DNA from: Streptomyces marincola
Lineage (GTDB): Bacteria; Actinomycetota; Actinomycetes; Streptomycetales; Streptomycetaceae
Assembly: GCF_020410765.1 (NCBI RefSeq)
Contig: NZ_CP084541.1
Span: forward strand, 3,042,501-3,106,500
Reading direction: 5' to 3'
Length of the DNA: 64,000 bases
Shown piece after piece: positions 34,846-42,274 of the stretch. Position numbers and translations under genes: made by a program. The stretch's first letter is position 1; every line of letters starts with the position of its first letter. The notes below the pieces were generated by a model that was given only the letters and a program-made list of their open reading frames with translations, was not told the DNA's origin and did not search any database.

Positions 34846-35948
34846 GCGCCGTGCCGGACGCCCCGGACGTGGTGGCACGCGGCGTCCCCCTCATCGACGA
34901 CCGGCTCCTGCTCGAACTGGCCAACGACCTGCACACCGCGGAGGACCTGGCCCGCGCGAGGTCCCGCGAGGGCTTCTTCGCGCGGCTGCTCGGCCGCGCC
35001 ACCGGCCGCCATCGTGTCCGCGAGCGGAACATCCAGCACGGCCTCATCAACTCCCAGCGGCTGACCCTCGAATGGCTGACCAGCCTCACCGAGCGGATGA
35101 CCGTCACCAACCTGGTGGTCGCCGAGGTCACCGATGAGGTCAACGGCATCAGGCACCACCTCGCGGGGAACGGGCCGCCCGGCGCGTGGTCGGCCGAGGG
35201 CATCGACGAACTGGGCACCGTTCTCGCCCGGCTGGCCCGCGACACCGGGCGTTTCCTCTCCGACCACGAACGGCGGCTCGCGGCCGTCGAGGCGCAGCTC
35301 GCGCTGGACGCGTCCGTGCGGCGGTGGCGCAGGCCGCGCCCCGACCCGGGGCTCCCCTGGCTGGTGGGCGCGGTTCTGCTGGCCCGCGAGGTCGCGGCGG
35401 GACCGGCCGGCGAGTACGCGTTCGGCGACGGCACCGGACGCACCGGCCACCCCGTGCGCCGCGAACTCGCGGAACGCATGCTCCAGGACCCGCCGGTCCC
35501 GTGGTTCGACGGCGTCAAGTCGGTGGTCGGCATGATCGCCGCGGCCGTCGAGCGGCTGCCGAGCGACGACCACCGGCGCATGGTGGCCGAACTCCTGGGC
35601 GTCGGGCTGAACCTGGGCCGCGGCGCCGGTCCTGGCGACGGCCCGGCCGGTCCCGCGGACCGCCTGGCCGGGCCCGCGGGACCGCTGACCTCCGCCCTCG
35701 CCATCACCGCCGACCTGGTCGCGGCCGGCGCCGCGCCCGCGGCCGAGGCGGCGCGCAAGGCGGTGCTCGCCGCGGGCGGCCCGGGCGACCGCTTCCTCGC
35801 CACGAGCCTGAGCGTCGAACAGCTCGTGCGCCGGGTGGTGGACGAGCAGTTCACCGAGGCCGCCACGCGCCGGGCGCACCTGCGCGCGCCGGGCGCGTAC
35901 CAGGCCGCCCGCCGGGAGGACACCCGCCGGGAGGACGACCGTGGCTGA
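34842..35948 (+). CDS. Unrecognised helical protein (third gene of operon)
   Basis: A 368-aa protein of unknown family. The N-terminus (about 5-45) reads VPLIDDRLLLELANDLHTAE. A basic helical region follows (AGRHRV-like, about 50-65), then long helices with TLEWLTSLTERMTVTNLVV and LARLARDTGRFLSDHERRL. The C-terminal half is Ala-rich helical (about 230-345) with ATSLSVEQLVRRVVDEQF. No enzyme motif or membrane span is evident. GTG 34842 overlaps the upstream stop by 4 bp, and the gene's own stop overlaps the patatin start by 8 bp. Coupling of all frames argues that the product works in a complex with the neighbours. Confidence 0.7.
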   Translation: MSAVPDAPDVVARGVPLIDDRLLLELANDLHTAEDLARARSREGFFARLLGRATGRHRVRERNIQHGLINSQRLTLEWLTSLTERMTVTNLVVAEVTDEVNGIRHHLAGNGPPGAWSAEGIDELGTVLARLARDTGRFLSDHERRLAAVEAQLALDASVRRWRRPRPDPGLPWLVGAVLLAREVAAGPAGEYAFGDGTGRTGHPVRRELAERMLQDPPVPWFDGVKSVVGMIAAAVERLPSDDHRRMVAELLGVGLNLGRGAGPGDGPAGPADRLAGPAGPLTSALAITADLVAAGAAPAAEAARKAVLAAGGPGDRFLATSLSVEQLVRRVVDEQFTEAATRRAHLRAPGAYQAARREDTRREDDRG

Positions 35949-37050
35949 CCCCGAGGAGATCACCCGGACGTTCGGCGCGCTGGCCGACCGCGCCACGGCG
36001 GCCCCGCACGGCGCGCGCCCGCGCCACGCGCCAGCGCCGCGCCCCGCTCCGCCCCCGCCGCGCGCGGCGGCGCTGCCGCGCATCGGCCTGGTCCTGGCGG
36101 GCGGCGGCGCCAAAGGCGCCTACGAACTGGGGGTGTGCGACTACCTGGCCGAGATGGGCATGGACGTGGCGGCCGTCTCGGGCACCAGCATCGGCGCGCT
36201 CAACGGCGCGGTGCTCGCCGCGGAACCCGACCTGCGGCTCGGCACACGGCGGCTCGCGGCGTTCTGGGAACGCTTCTCCACCCGCTCCGGCGTGGCGCCG
36301 TTCGCCGACCGCGGGCTCCGCCTCGACGAGGCCGGCCTCGCGGCCGAGGGGACCGCGCGGCAACTGGCGCTGTTCTGGCCGCGGCTGCTCGGCCTGCGGC
36401 GCCGGGCCGGCCTGCTCGAAGAGCTGGTGAACGAGGCCGTGGACGTTCCCGGCATCCGCGCAGGCCGGCCGCTGTGGGTGGCGGCCTACCCCCTCAAGGA
36501 CATGCCGGCCGTGCCCGTGCGGCTGCGCCACCTGATCGAGATCGTGCGCTGGCTCGGCGGCGCGCAGGGCAGCGTCCTGCGCCTCAACGGGCTGCCGGAG
36601 GAGCAGATCAGGCAGGCCGTGCTGGCCAGCGCCGCGCTGCCGTTCATCTTCCCCTCCCGCGTCGTGGACGGTTGCGCCTACCTCGACGGAGGACTCGGCG
36701 GGCCGGGGGACCGGACGCCGGTGCGGGCGTTCGCCGAACAGGAGCACTGCGACGTGCTCGTCGTCGTCCACCTGCACCCCGACGCGGTCGTCAGCCCGAG
36801 TTCGACGGCGCGCTTCCTGCGCATCGACATCAGGCCGAGCGTGCCCATCGTGCCCCCGGGCCCGCTCGGGCCGCTCAGCGGCATGCTCGCGTTCTCGCCG
36901 GAACGCGTCCGCGGGCTGCGGGTCCTGGGCTTCGAGGACGCCCGGGCCAGGTTCACCGAGACCAGGCGCCTGCTGGCCGCCCGGGCCGGCCTGGCCGACG
37001 CCGAGGCCCGCATGCTGGCGGCACTCGCCCGCCTCGGCCGCGGCGGGTGA
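35941..37050 (+). CDS. Patatin-like phospholipase (fourth gene of operon)
   Basis: A 369-aa patatin-family lipid hydrolase. The oxyanion loop is LVLAGGGAKGAYELG (about residues 50-64), the nucleophile elbow is SGTSIGAL with Ser83, and the catalytic aspartate is Asp249 in the YLDGGLGG motif, so the Ser-Asp dyad is intact. It should deacylate phospholipids at the membrane. GTG 35941 overlaps the end of the previous gene. Patatins are membrane-degrading effectors in CBASS-type anti-phage systems. Here no cyclase (CD-NTase) is present, so activation would have to come through the Hsp70-like ATPase or partners (inference). Confidence 0.86.
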   Translation: MADPEEITRTFGALADRATAAPHGARPRHAPAPRPAPPPPRAAALPRIGLVLAGGGAKGAYELGVCDYLAEMGMDVAAVSGTSIGALNGAVLAAEPDLRLGTRRLAAFWERFSTRSGVAPFADRGLRLDEAGLAAEGTARQLALFWPRLLGLRRRAGLLEELVNEAVDVPGIRAGRPLWVAAYPLKDMPAVPVRLRHLIEIVRWLGGAQGSVLRLNGLPEEQIRQAVLASAALPFIFPSRVVDGCAYLDGGLGGPGDRTPVRAFAEQEHCDVLVVVHLHPDAVVSPSSTARFLRIDIRPSVPIVPPGPLGPLSGMLAFSPERVRGLRVLGFEDARARFTETRRLLAARAGLADAEARMLAALARLGRGG

Positions 37051-37095
37051 GGGGACATGGCGGCCACCGGGCCCGCGAACCGGGAGGAGAACCAG

Positions 37096-37614
37096 GTGAG
37101 TTGGCGCATGCGACGCCCCACGGCCACGCCCCGCTGGCGGCGTCCGCCGGAGAACATCGCGGCCTCGGCCGAGCAGTACGTCCTGGACGTCATCGCCTTC
37201 TACGACCGCAGGGCGCGCTGGCACCGGCGCCTCTACCGGTTCAGCGGCACGGTGATCATCCTGGCCGGGGCCGCGTTGCCGCTGCTGACCACCCTCGACT
37301 TCCCCGGCCGGGACGGCACCATCGCCGGCGTCGGGAGCCTGGTCGCGGTGACCACCGCGCTGCGCGCCCTCTACCGGTGGGACGTCTCATGGGTGCTGCT
37401 GCGGGACACCGAGATCCAGCTCACCCACACCTACCTCGCCTGGCGGACGCGGGCCGACCGCGGCCAGGACGCACCGGCCCCGGCGCCCGAGGAACTGCTG
37501 GAACGCATCTACCGGATCAGGCGGTCGGAGTCCTCCGAGTTCTTCAAGAACCTCCCCGACCCGGCCACAGGCCCGGCCCGGGCGCCCGACCGGCCGCGGA
37601 GCACCGCGCCGTGA
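37096..37614 (+). CDS. DUF4231 / SLATT-like two-TM protein (fifth gene of operon)
   Basis: A 172-aa protein with the DUF4231 layout: a short N-terminal helix (SAEQYVLDVIAFYDRRARWH), two membrane spans (about residues 44-63, VIILAGAALPLLTTL, and 76-93, IAGVGSLVAVTTALRALY), then a soluble helical tail (LLERIYRIRRSESSEFFKNL). DUF4231 is related to SLATT two-TM domains, proposed pore-forming effectors in nucleotide-signalled conflict systems. GTG 37096 is preferred because GGAGGAG lies 6 nt upstream; ATG 37057 would add 13 residues with a poorer RBS. It closes the operon and is followed after 24 bp by a convergent gene. Confidence 0.8.
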   Translation: MSWRMRRPTATPRWRRPPENIAASAEQYVLDVIAFYDRRARWHRRLYRFSGTVIILAGAALPLLTTLDFPGRDGTIAGVGSLVAVTTALRALYRWDVSWVLLRDTEIQLTHTYLAWRTRADRGQDAPAPAPEELLERIYRIRRSESSEFFKNLPDPATGPARAPDRPRSTAP

Positions 37615-37638
37615 CCGCGCCCCGCCGCTCCCCGACGG

Positions 37639-38376
37639 CTACGGGCACGGCTCCTCGAACTTCACGGCCCGCAGCGTCACCGACTCGCCCGCGAGGCCGG
37701 TGCCCGGGGCCGGCTCCTGGGCGCACACCTGCCAGTTGGACTCGACCAGGATCATCCGGTCCTCACCCGAGACGTCCCGAACGGTGAGGCCGACGCCATC
37801 CGGCAACGCGTCGCGGGCCACGTTGACGGACTCGCCGACCAGGTCGGGCATCGTGTCCCCCGCCTCGGCCACGGGCCCGGTGCTGTCCTCGTCGGGGCAC
37901 TCCTCCTCCAGCTTGACCGCGCCGAAGTCGATCTCCGTGTCCGTGGCGTGCTCACCGGGTCCCGGGCTCTGGAAGCAGACGATCCAGTTGCGGTCCATGA
38001 TCTGCATGCGGTCCCGGCCGAGGGAGTCGTGCGACGTGAGGTCGTGGAAGCCGGCGGCCTGCGCGGCGTCCTGCGCGGCCTGGAGTCCGCCGCCGGTGAG
38101 GTCGGGCAGCACGGCGACCTCCTGCCCGGCCCCGGCCCCGGCGTCGGCATCGGCATCGGCGGCCGGATCGGGCGCGGGCACAGACTCGACGTCCTCCGCT
38201 GGAGCGAGGGAGGCGGTCGCCTCCGCCGGTCCCGCGGCCTCGCCGTCCTCCTCGTCCGGGGCGGCGATGCCGACGACAACGAGACCGGCGAACACGAGCC
38301 CGGCCACGGCACCGACACGCTGCCCCCGCGTGAGGCGGGACCAGAAGGAGCGCGCGGGCGGCTGGTTGGCTGTCAT
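37639..38376 (-). CDS. Membrane-anchored PASTA-repeat protein
   Basis: A 245-aa protein with a short cytosolic head, one membrane span (about residues 22-42, VGAVAGLVFAGLVVVGIAA), an acidic Ala/Asp linker (about 45-85), and two PASTA-like repeats (about 88-160 and 175-245). The repeats share PDLTGGGLQAAQDAA / PDLVGESVNVARDAL starts and NWIVCFQSPGPG / NWQVCAQEPAPG cores, each with a cysteine pair. PASTA repeats bind peptidoglycan fragments or beta-lactams. No kinase domain is attached, so it is a stand-alone sensor or anchor. ATG 38376 is the natural start. Confidence 0.85.
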   Translation of the reverse strand: MTANQPPARSFWSRLTRGQRVGAVAGLVFAGLVVVGIAAPDEEDGEAAGPAEATASLAPAEDVESVPAPDPAADADADAGAGAGQEVAVLPDLTGGGLQAAQDAAQAAGFHDLTSHDSLGRDRMQIMDRNWIVCFQSPGPGEHATDTEIDFGAVKLEEECPDEDSTGPVAEAGDTMPDLVGESVNVARDALPDGVGLTVRDVSGEDRMILVESNWQVCAQEPAPGTGLAGESVTLRAVKFEEPCP

Positions 38377-38720
38377 ACTCCCGAGCCTCCCGCGCGCACG
38401 CCCGGAGTGCGGACGACGTGATCATTCCGTAACGACGAACGCGACGACGAACGCGACGGCGAACGCAACACCGAACGCGGACGACCGGCGCGCGGAAGCG
38501 GCTCAGGAGACGTCCTCGCCAACCCCGGCCGGCTCAGCACCGTGCGCGGCGGCGATGTCGTCGATCCGGGCGGGCATGTTCCGCCGCAGGGCGCGTCCAG
38601 TTCGCGCCGCATCCGCAGCGCCCCGGTGACGTTCGTCATGAACCGCACCGCCGTGCTGTGGGCCGCACTCCGCCACGACCCCCGGCCGAGCAGACGCTCC
38701 TTGAGGCCCCGGAGAACGAA
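38377..38720. other. Intergenic region with possible gene remnant
   Basis: No intact gene was found. The left part (38420-38480) has ACGAACGCGACGG-like short repeats. On the minus strand about 38503-38590, one frame ends in ALRRNMPARIDDIAAAHGAE and runs to a stop at 38503, but continuity upstream requires a frame change (RFMTNVTGALRMRRELD lies in another frame). This could be the tail of a decayed gene; its family is not recognised. Confidence 0.3.
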
Positions 38721-38757
38721 TCAGCCCCGGCCAGACTTGCGTCCGACCTGGGGCTGA
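38721..38757 (-). terminator. Terminator of tRNA-Lys
   Basis: TCAGCCCC (38721-38728) pairs with GGGGCTGA (38750-38757), extended by GG/CC past a 1-nt bulge. It begins 5 nt after the tRNA 3' end in the direction of transcription and is followed on the minus strand by TTCGTTC, a weak U-rich stretch. Confidence 0.7.
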
Positions 38758-38761
38758 CCGG

Positions 38762-38834
38762 TAGGCCGTGTGGGACTCGAACCCACAACCAAAGGATTAA
38801 AAGTCCTCTGCTCTGCCAATTGAGCTAACGGCCC
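38762..38834 (-). tRNA. tRNA-Lys (anticodon TTT)
   Basis: The reverse complement folds as a 73-nt cloverleaf. The acceptor stem GGGCCGT/ACGGCCT ends in discriminator A, the D arm contains AGCTCAATTGGCAGAGC, and the anticodon loop is CTTTTAA with TTT. The T arm is GTGGGTTCGAGTCCCAC. No CCA is encoded, as usual in Streptomyces. The terminator hairpin follows directly. Confidence 0.96.
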
Positions 38835-38936
38835 GCACCGAGCAGCATAGCCCGGCGGCCCGCGCGGCTTCGAAGGCATGGGCCATGCCTTCGAAGCCGA
38901 AGCGGCCGTGGCCCCGCCGGGCCACGGCCGTCAGGA

Positions 38937-40829
38937 TCAGTCCTCGCGCTTCCAGCGCGGCCGGTCGGCCCTGCGGTCGTACGAGGAACGCTCGTCCCGC
39001 CGGTCGTAGGACGCCCGGTCGTCACGGCGCTCGTACGACGGCCGGTCGTCGCGCCGGAACCCGCCGCCGCTGCCGCGCCGGTTGTCGTCCCCGCCGCGCG
39101 GGCGGAAGCCCTCGCCGCCGCCCCGGGGCCTGAAACCCTCGCCGCGGTCGTCGCGGCGCGGGAACGGCCGCCGCTCGTCACGGCGGAACCCGCCGCCGCC
39201 ACCGCGCCGGTTGTCGTCCCCGCCGCGCCTGAAGCCCTCGCCTCGGTCGTCGCGGCGCGGGAACGGCCGCCGGTCGTCGCGCCGGAACCCGCCGCCACCC
39301 GGCCTGCGGTTGCCGTGCTCCTCCTGGCGCCCGGTCTCGGCCCGCGCGGCCTTCTCGGCACGGCGCGCCTCGCGCGCCGCCTCCCGCTCGGCTTCGCGCT
39401 CGGCCTCGGCGAGCGCCTGCTTGCGCTGCTCCGCGGCCTGGGCGATGGCCTCGGCCGGGTCGTCCCCGCGTTCCCGCGCGGCGCGGCCGGTGAGGCGTTC
39501 GGCCTCGTCCCGCAGCTCCGTGGCGCGGCCCTGCGCCTTCTCCAGCTCGCGGGCGAGGCGGGCCACCTCAAGCTCGGCGTGCCGGACGGCGCCCATGGCC
39601 GAATCCGCCTGCACCTCGGTGAGGGAACGCGCGCCGATGATGCCGGCCACGTCCTCGTCGAACAGCTCCCCGCGCCCGATGACGTGCCGCGCGGCGTGCA
39701 CGCCCGCGTCCTCCATCAGCCGGAAGATCGTCCGCCGCTGGTGCGGCAGCGCGAGCGACACGACCGTGCCGGAACGCCCCGCGCGCGCGGTGCGGCCGGA
39801 ACGGTGCAGGTAGTCCTTGTGGTCGGCCGCCGGGTCGACGTTCAGCACGACATCGATGTCGTCGACGTGGATGCCGCGCGCGGCGACGTCCGTGGCGACC
39901 AGGACGGCCACGCGGCCGTCCTTGAAGTCGGCCAGGGTGCGGGTGCGGGCGCCCTGCGTCATGCCGCCGTGCAGCGCGTCCGCGCGCACGCCGGCCTCGC
40001 GCAGCTGGCCCGCGACGCGGTCGGCGCCGAGCTGGGTGCGCACGAACACGATCGTGCGCCCCTCGCGCGCCGCGATGGCCGCGGTCAGCGGGGCCTTGTC
40101 GCGCGGCTTCACGACCAGCACGTGGTGCGACATGGTGGTGACCGCGCCCTGCGCCGCGTCCACCTCGTGGCTGACGGGGTCGACGAGGTAGCGCTTCACC
40201 AGCGTGTCGATCTCGTGCTCAAGCGTGGCCGAGAACAGCATGCGCTGGCCGCCCGCGGGCACCTGGTCGAGCAGTTCGGTGACCTCGGGCAGGAAGCCGA
40301 GGTCGGCCATCTGGTCGGCCTCGTCGAGCACGGCGACCTCGACGTCGTCGAGCGAGCACGCGCCGCGGCCGATCACGTCGCGGAGTCGGCCCGGCGTGGC
40401 GACGAGGACGTCCACGCCGCGTTCGAGGGCGTAGATCTGGTTGCCCATGGAGGTGCCGCCGCACACGACCTTCAGGCGCAGCCCGAGCACGTCGCCGTAC
40501 GGCTCAAGGGCGTCGGAGACCTGCATGGCCAGTTCGCGGGTGGGCGTGAGGATCACGGCGCGCGGGCGCTTGGGCGCCGTGCGCCTGCCGGCCAGGCGGG
40601 CCAGCGTGGGCAGGCCGAAGCTCAGCGTCTTGCCGGAGCCGGTGCGCCCCCGGCCGAGGATGTCGTGGCCGGCCAGCGCGTCGGGAATGGTGGCCGCCTG
40701 GATGGGGAACGGGGTGGTCACCCCGTTCTCGGCGAGCTTGCGCACAACGTTCTGCGGCAGGCCCAGGTCGGCGAAGGTGGTGGTGGGCTCGTCCAGGGGA
40801 AGAAGTGCCTCTGGCGTCGAGACGGACAT
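38937..40829 (-). CDS. DEAD-box RNA helicase with RGG/RDD-rich tail
   Basis: A 630-aa ATP-dependent RNA helicase. The Q-motif region FPIQAATIP precedes GRGRTGSGKT (motif I), PTRELAMQ, VLDEADQM (motif II), FSATLEHE (motif III) and the C-terminal HRSGRTARAGR (motif VI). After about residue 430 comes a Glu/Ala/Arg coiled-coil linker, then about 140 residues of Gly/Arg/Asp repeats (RRDDRGEGFR, GGGFRRDDR) that should bind RNA non-specifically. Such helicases unwind structured RNA and are often cold-induced. ATG 40829 is preferred, with GGAAGG about 12 nt upstream; an in-frame ATG 40868 lacks an RBS. It is followed by tRNA-Lys. Confidence 0.93.
   Translation of the reverse strand: MSVSTPEALLPLDEPTTTFADLGLPQNVVRKLAENGVTTPFPIQAATIPDALAGHDILGRGRTGSGKTLSFGLPTLARLAGRRTAPKRPRAVILTPTRELAMQVSDALEPYGDVLGLRLKVVCGGTSMGNQIYALERGVDVLVATPGRLRDVIGRGACSLDDVEVAVLDEADQMADLGFLPEVTELLDQVPAGGQRMLFSATLEHEIDTLVKRYLVDPVSHEVDAAQGAVTTMSHHVLVVKPRDKAPLTAAIAAREGRTIVFVRTQLGADRVAGQLREAGVRADALHGGMTQGARTRTLADFKDGRVAVLVATDVAARGIHVDDIDVVLNVDPAADHKDYLHRSGRTARAGRSGTVVSLALPHQRRTIFRLMEDAGVHAARHVIGRGELFDEDVAGIIGARSLTEVQADSAMGAVRHAELEVARLARELEKAQGRATELRDEAERLTGRAARERGDDPAEAIAQAAEQRKQALAEAEREAEREAAREARRAEKAARAETGRQEEHGNRRPGGGGFRRDDRRPFPRRDDRGEGFRRGGDDNRRGGGGGFRRDERRPFPRRDDRGEGFRPRGGGEGFRPRGGDDNRRGSGGGFRRDDRPSYERRDDRASYDRRDERSSYDRRADRPRWKRED
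38970..39310 (-). repeat. Internal repeats encoding the RDD/RGG tail of the helicase
   Basis: The 3' end of the helicase gene contains degenerate direct repeats. A block coding for GGGFRRDDRRPFPRRDDR plus RGEGFR occurs near 39235-39300 and again, with one changed residue, near 39140-39200. Shorter copies (SYDRRDDR-type) follow toward the stop. They encode the basic, disordered RNA-binding tail and are likely length-variable among strains. Confidence 0.7.
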
Positions 40830-40968
40830 GCGAAGTGAGTACCTTCCGGAGTCTGAGGTGGTCGGCACGCGCCTTAGCTCCGTAGGTGCTGTTGACCGCC
40901 TGGATGCGATCAGCCACGGCTAGACGAGGAACGCGCCACACGGCGCGCTGCTGCTGGGCGCCGGGCAA

Positions 40969-40985
40969 GTTTGATGGGATCAAAC
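40969..40985. promoter_or_regulatory. Perfect palindrome upstream of the helicase
   Basis: GTTTGAT-GGG-ATCAAAC is an exact 7-bp inverted repeat in an AT-richer patch about 140 nt ahead of the helicase start at 40829. It could be a repressor site or a small leader hairpin. The 5' region 40830-41028 holds no gene and may form a structured leader typical of cold-responsive helicase genes. Confidence 0.45.
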
Positions 40986-41028
40986 GATCTACAAGCATAC
41001 GCACCGTGTGGGGTCCCGTGCAAACGGC

Positions 41029-41496
41029 TCATGAGCCATCCTCGGGGGGCGGTTCCGAGGGCGCGGGTTCCGCGGTCGGGGAGGGCGGCGGCGGCTCCGG
41101 CTGCGGCTCGGGCGCGGGGGGCGGTTCCGGCTGGGGTTCCGGCTCGGGCGCCGGGTTCGGTTCCGGCTCAGGCGCGGGCTCCGGCGGGCGCGCGGCGGGT
41201 GGCGGGGCGGGCGGCTGGGCGCGCGGGGAGCTGCGGGGCGCCTCGCCCGTGGGCGCGCCGGGCTCGGGGTCCGCGCCCGGTGTGCCGGCGGCGGGCCGTT
41301 CCGCGCTGGGAACGGCGTGCCCCGACGGCGGCTCGTCCGCGTCGCCGCCCTCGGGCGGGACGGTCCGCGGGGCGTCCGTGGCGGCAGGCGCCACGGGCTT
41401 GCCCGGCCGTTCCTCGGGCTCGACGGTCAGGCAGCCGCCGAGGGCGGCCACCGCGACGAGGGCGGCGACCGGCGCGAGGCGGTGGGGGCGGCGCAC
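41029..41496 (-). CDS. Pro-rich lipoprotein
   Basis: A 155-aa secreted lipoprotein with an N-terminal signal (VRRPHRLAPVAALVAVAALG) and lipobox LGGC. The mature part is almost entirely Pro/Glu/Ala (PEPEPNPAPEPEPQPEP-type runs), a cell-wall-spanning disordered linker with no recognisable domain. GTG 41496 is supported by GGAGGTG about 7 nt upstream. It may be a stalk or spacer protein. The low-complexity tail makes family assignment impossible. Confidence 0.65.
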   Translation of the reverse strand: MRRPHRLAPVAALVAVAALGGCLTVEPEERPGKPVAPAATDAPRTVPPEGGDADEPPSGHAVPSAERPAAGTPGADPEPGAPTGEAPRSSPRAQPPAPPPAARPPEPAPEPEPNPAPEPEPQPEPPPAPEPQPEPPPPSPTAEPAPSEPPPEDGS

Positions 41497-41640
41497 GGGC
41501 GGACACCTCCGGGGGCGGGGGCAAGCACTTACGCGTGACTCAACTCTCACCCCCGGACGGAGGACACGGACCCGAGCCAACCGAAACGGACCAGTCATCG
41601 ACGACCAGGAACGGACAGCCGCAAACGGTTGTGCACACCC

Positions 41641-41671
41641 TCGTCGACCGGCTCGATCGTCGACCGGCTCG
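41641..41671. repeat. 15-bp direct repeat
   Basis: TCGTCGACCGGCTCG occurs at 41641-41655 and again at 41657-41671, one base apart. It lies directly downstream of the small zincin gene (stop 41676, minus strand). No role is apparent. Confidence 0.6.
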
Positions 41672-41675
41672 CGGC

Positions 41676-42038
41676 TCACCCGTAACCGAGCGCGTGCAGC
41701 CGTTCGTCGTCAATCCCGAAGTGGTGCGCGATCTCGTGCACCACGGTGATCTCCACCTCCTGCACCACCAGCTCGCGGTCGCCGCCCTCACGGCGGCACA
41801 GCCGCAGCGTCGGCCCCATGTAGATGGAGATCCGGTCCGGCAGCACCCCGGCGTACCACTCGCCCCGCTCGGTGAGCGGCGTCCCCTCGTACAGGCCGAG
41901 CAGCTCAGGGTCCTCAGGGGGCGGCTCGTCCTCCACGAACACGGCGACGTTGTCCATCAGCCGGGTCAGCTCCGGCGGGACCCGGTCCAGCGCCTCACTG
42001 ACCAGTTCCTCGAACTCCTCGCGCGTCATCTCCAGCAC
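41676..42038 (-). CDS. Small metallopeptidase (zincin_1 / DUF1025-type family)
   Basis: A 120-aa protein with the zinc motif HEIAHHFGID: His101, Glu102, His105 and Asp110 are as in minimal actinobacterial zincins. The N-terminus is acidic (MTREEFEELVSEALDRVP). Substrates are unknown, and most bacterial members are conserved housekeeping hypotheticals. No signal peptide is present, so it is cytosolic. GTG 42038 is the longest start; an internal ATG three codons later is equally possible. It precedes the tRNA-Glu on the opposite strand. Confidence 0.82.
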   Translation of the reverse strand: MLEMTREEFEELVSEALDRVPPELTRLMDNVAVFVEDEPPPEDPELLGLYEGTPLTERGEWYAGVLPDRISIYMGPTLRLCRREGGDRELVVQEVEITVVHEIAHHFGIDDERLHALGYG

Positions 42039-42115
42039 CCCGCCATTGTCCTTCGGCGGAAAAGTTTTGGTGATCCCCCGCGCGATCGCCTATGCTGCTC
42101 GCGCGTCCCATACTG

Positions 42116-42188
42116 GCCCCCATCGTCTAGCGGCCTAGGACGCCGCCCTTTCAAGGCGGTAGCGCGGGTTCGAATCCCGTTGGGGGTA
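42116..42188 (+). tRNA. tRNA-Glu (anticodon TTC)
   Basis: A 73-nt cloverleaf. The acceptor GCCCCCA pairs with TGGGGGT (terminal G:U), the D arm contains GTCTAGCGGCCTAGGAC, the anticodon loop CTTTCAA holds TTC, and the T arm is CGGGTTCGAATCCCG. The discriminator is A and CCA is not encoded. A short GC-rich stem-loop follows. Confidence 0.95.
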
Positions 42189-42197
42189 CACGCCGAG

Positions 42198-42223
42198 GTG
42201 AGGTGCCGGCCGACCGGCCTCAC
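42198..42223 (+). terminator. Terminator of tRNA-Glu
   Basis: GTGAGG plus CCGG on the left pair with CCGG plus CCTCAC on the right around a CCGA loop, with a 2-nt bulge (TG) on the left arm. It begins 10 nt after the tRNA. Confidence 0.6.
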
Positions 42224-42274
42224 TCCCCGGTCGACCGGTTCCCGGCCCCGCCGAGGCAGGACCGGGACAGCGGG

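Noticed and set aside
35941..37050. CBASS system centred on the patatin
   Set aside because: No CD-NTase or Cap2/Cap3-type ancillary gene is present in the operon or nearby.
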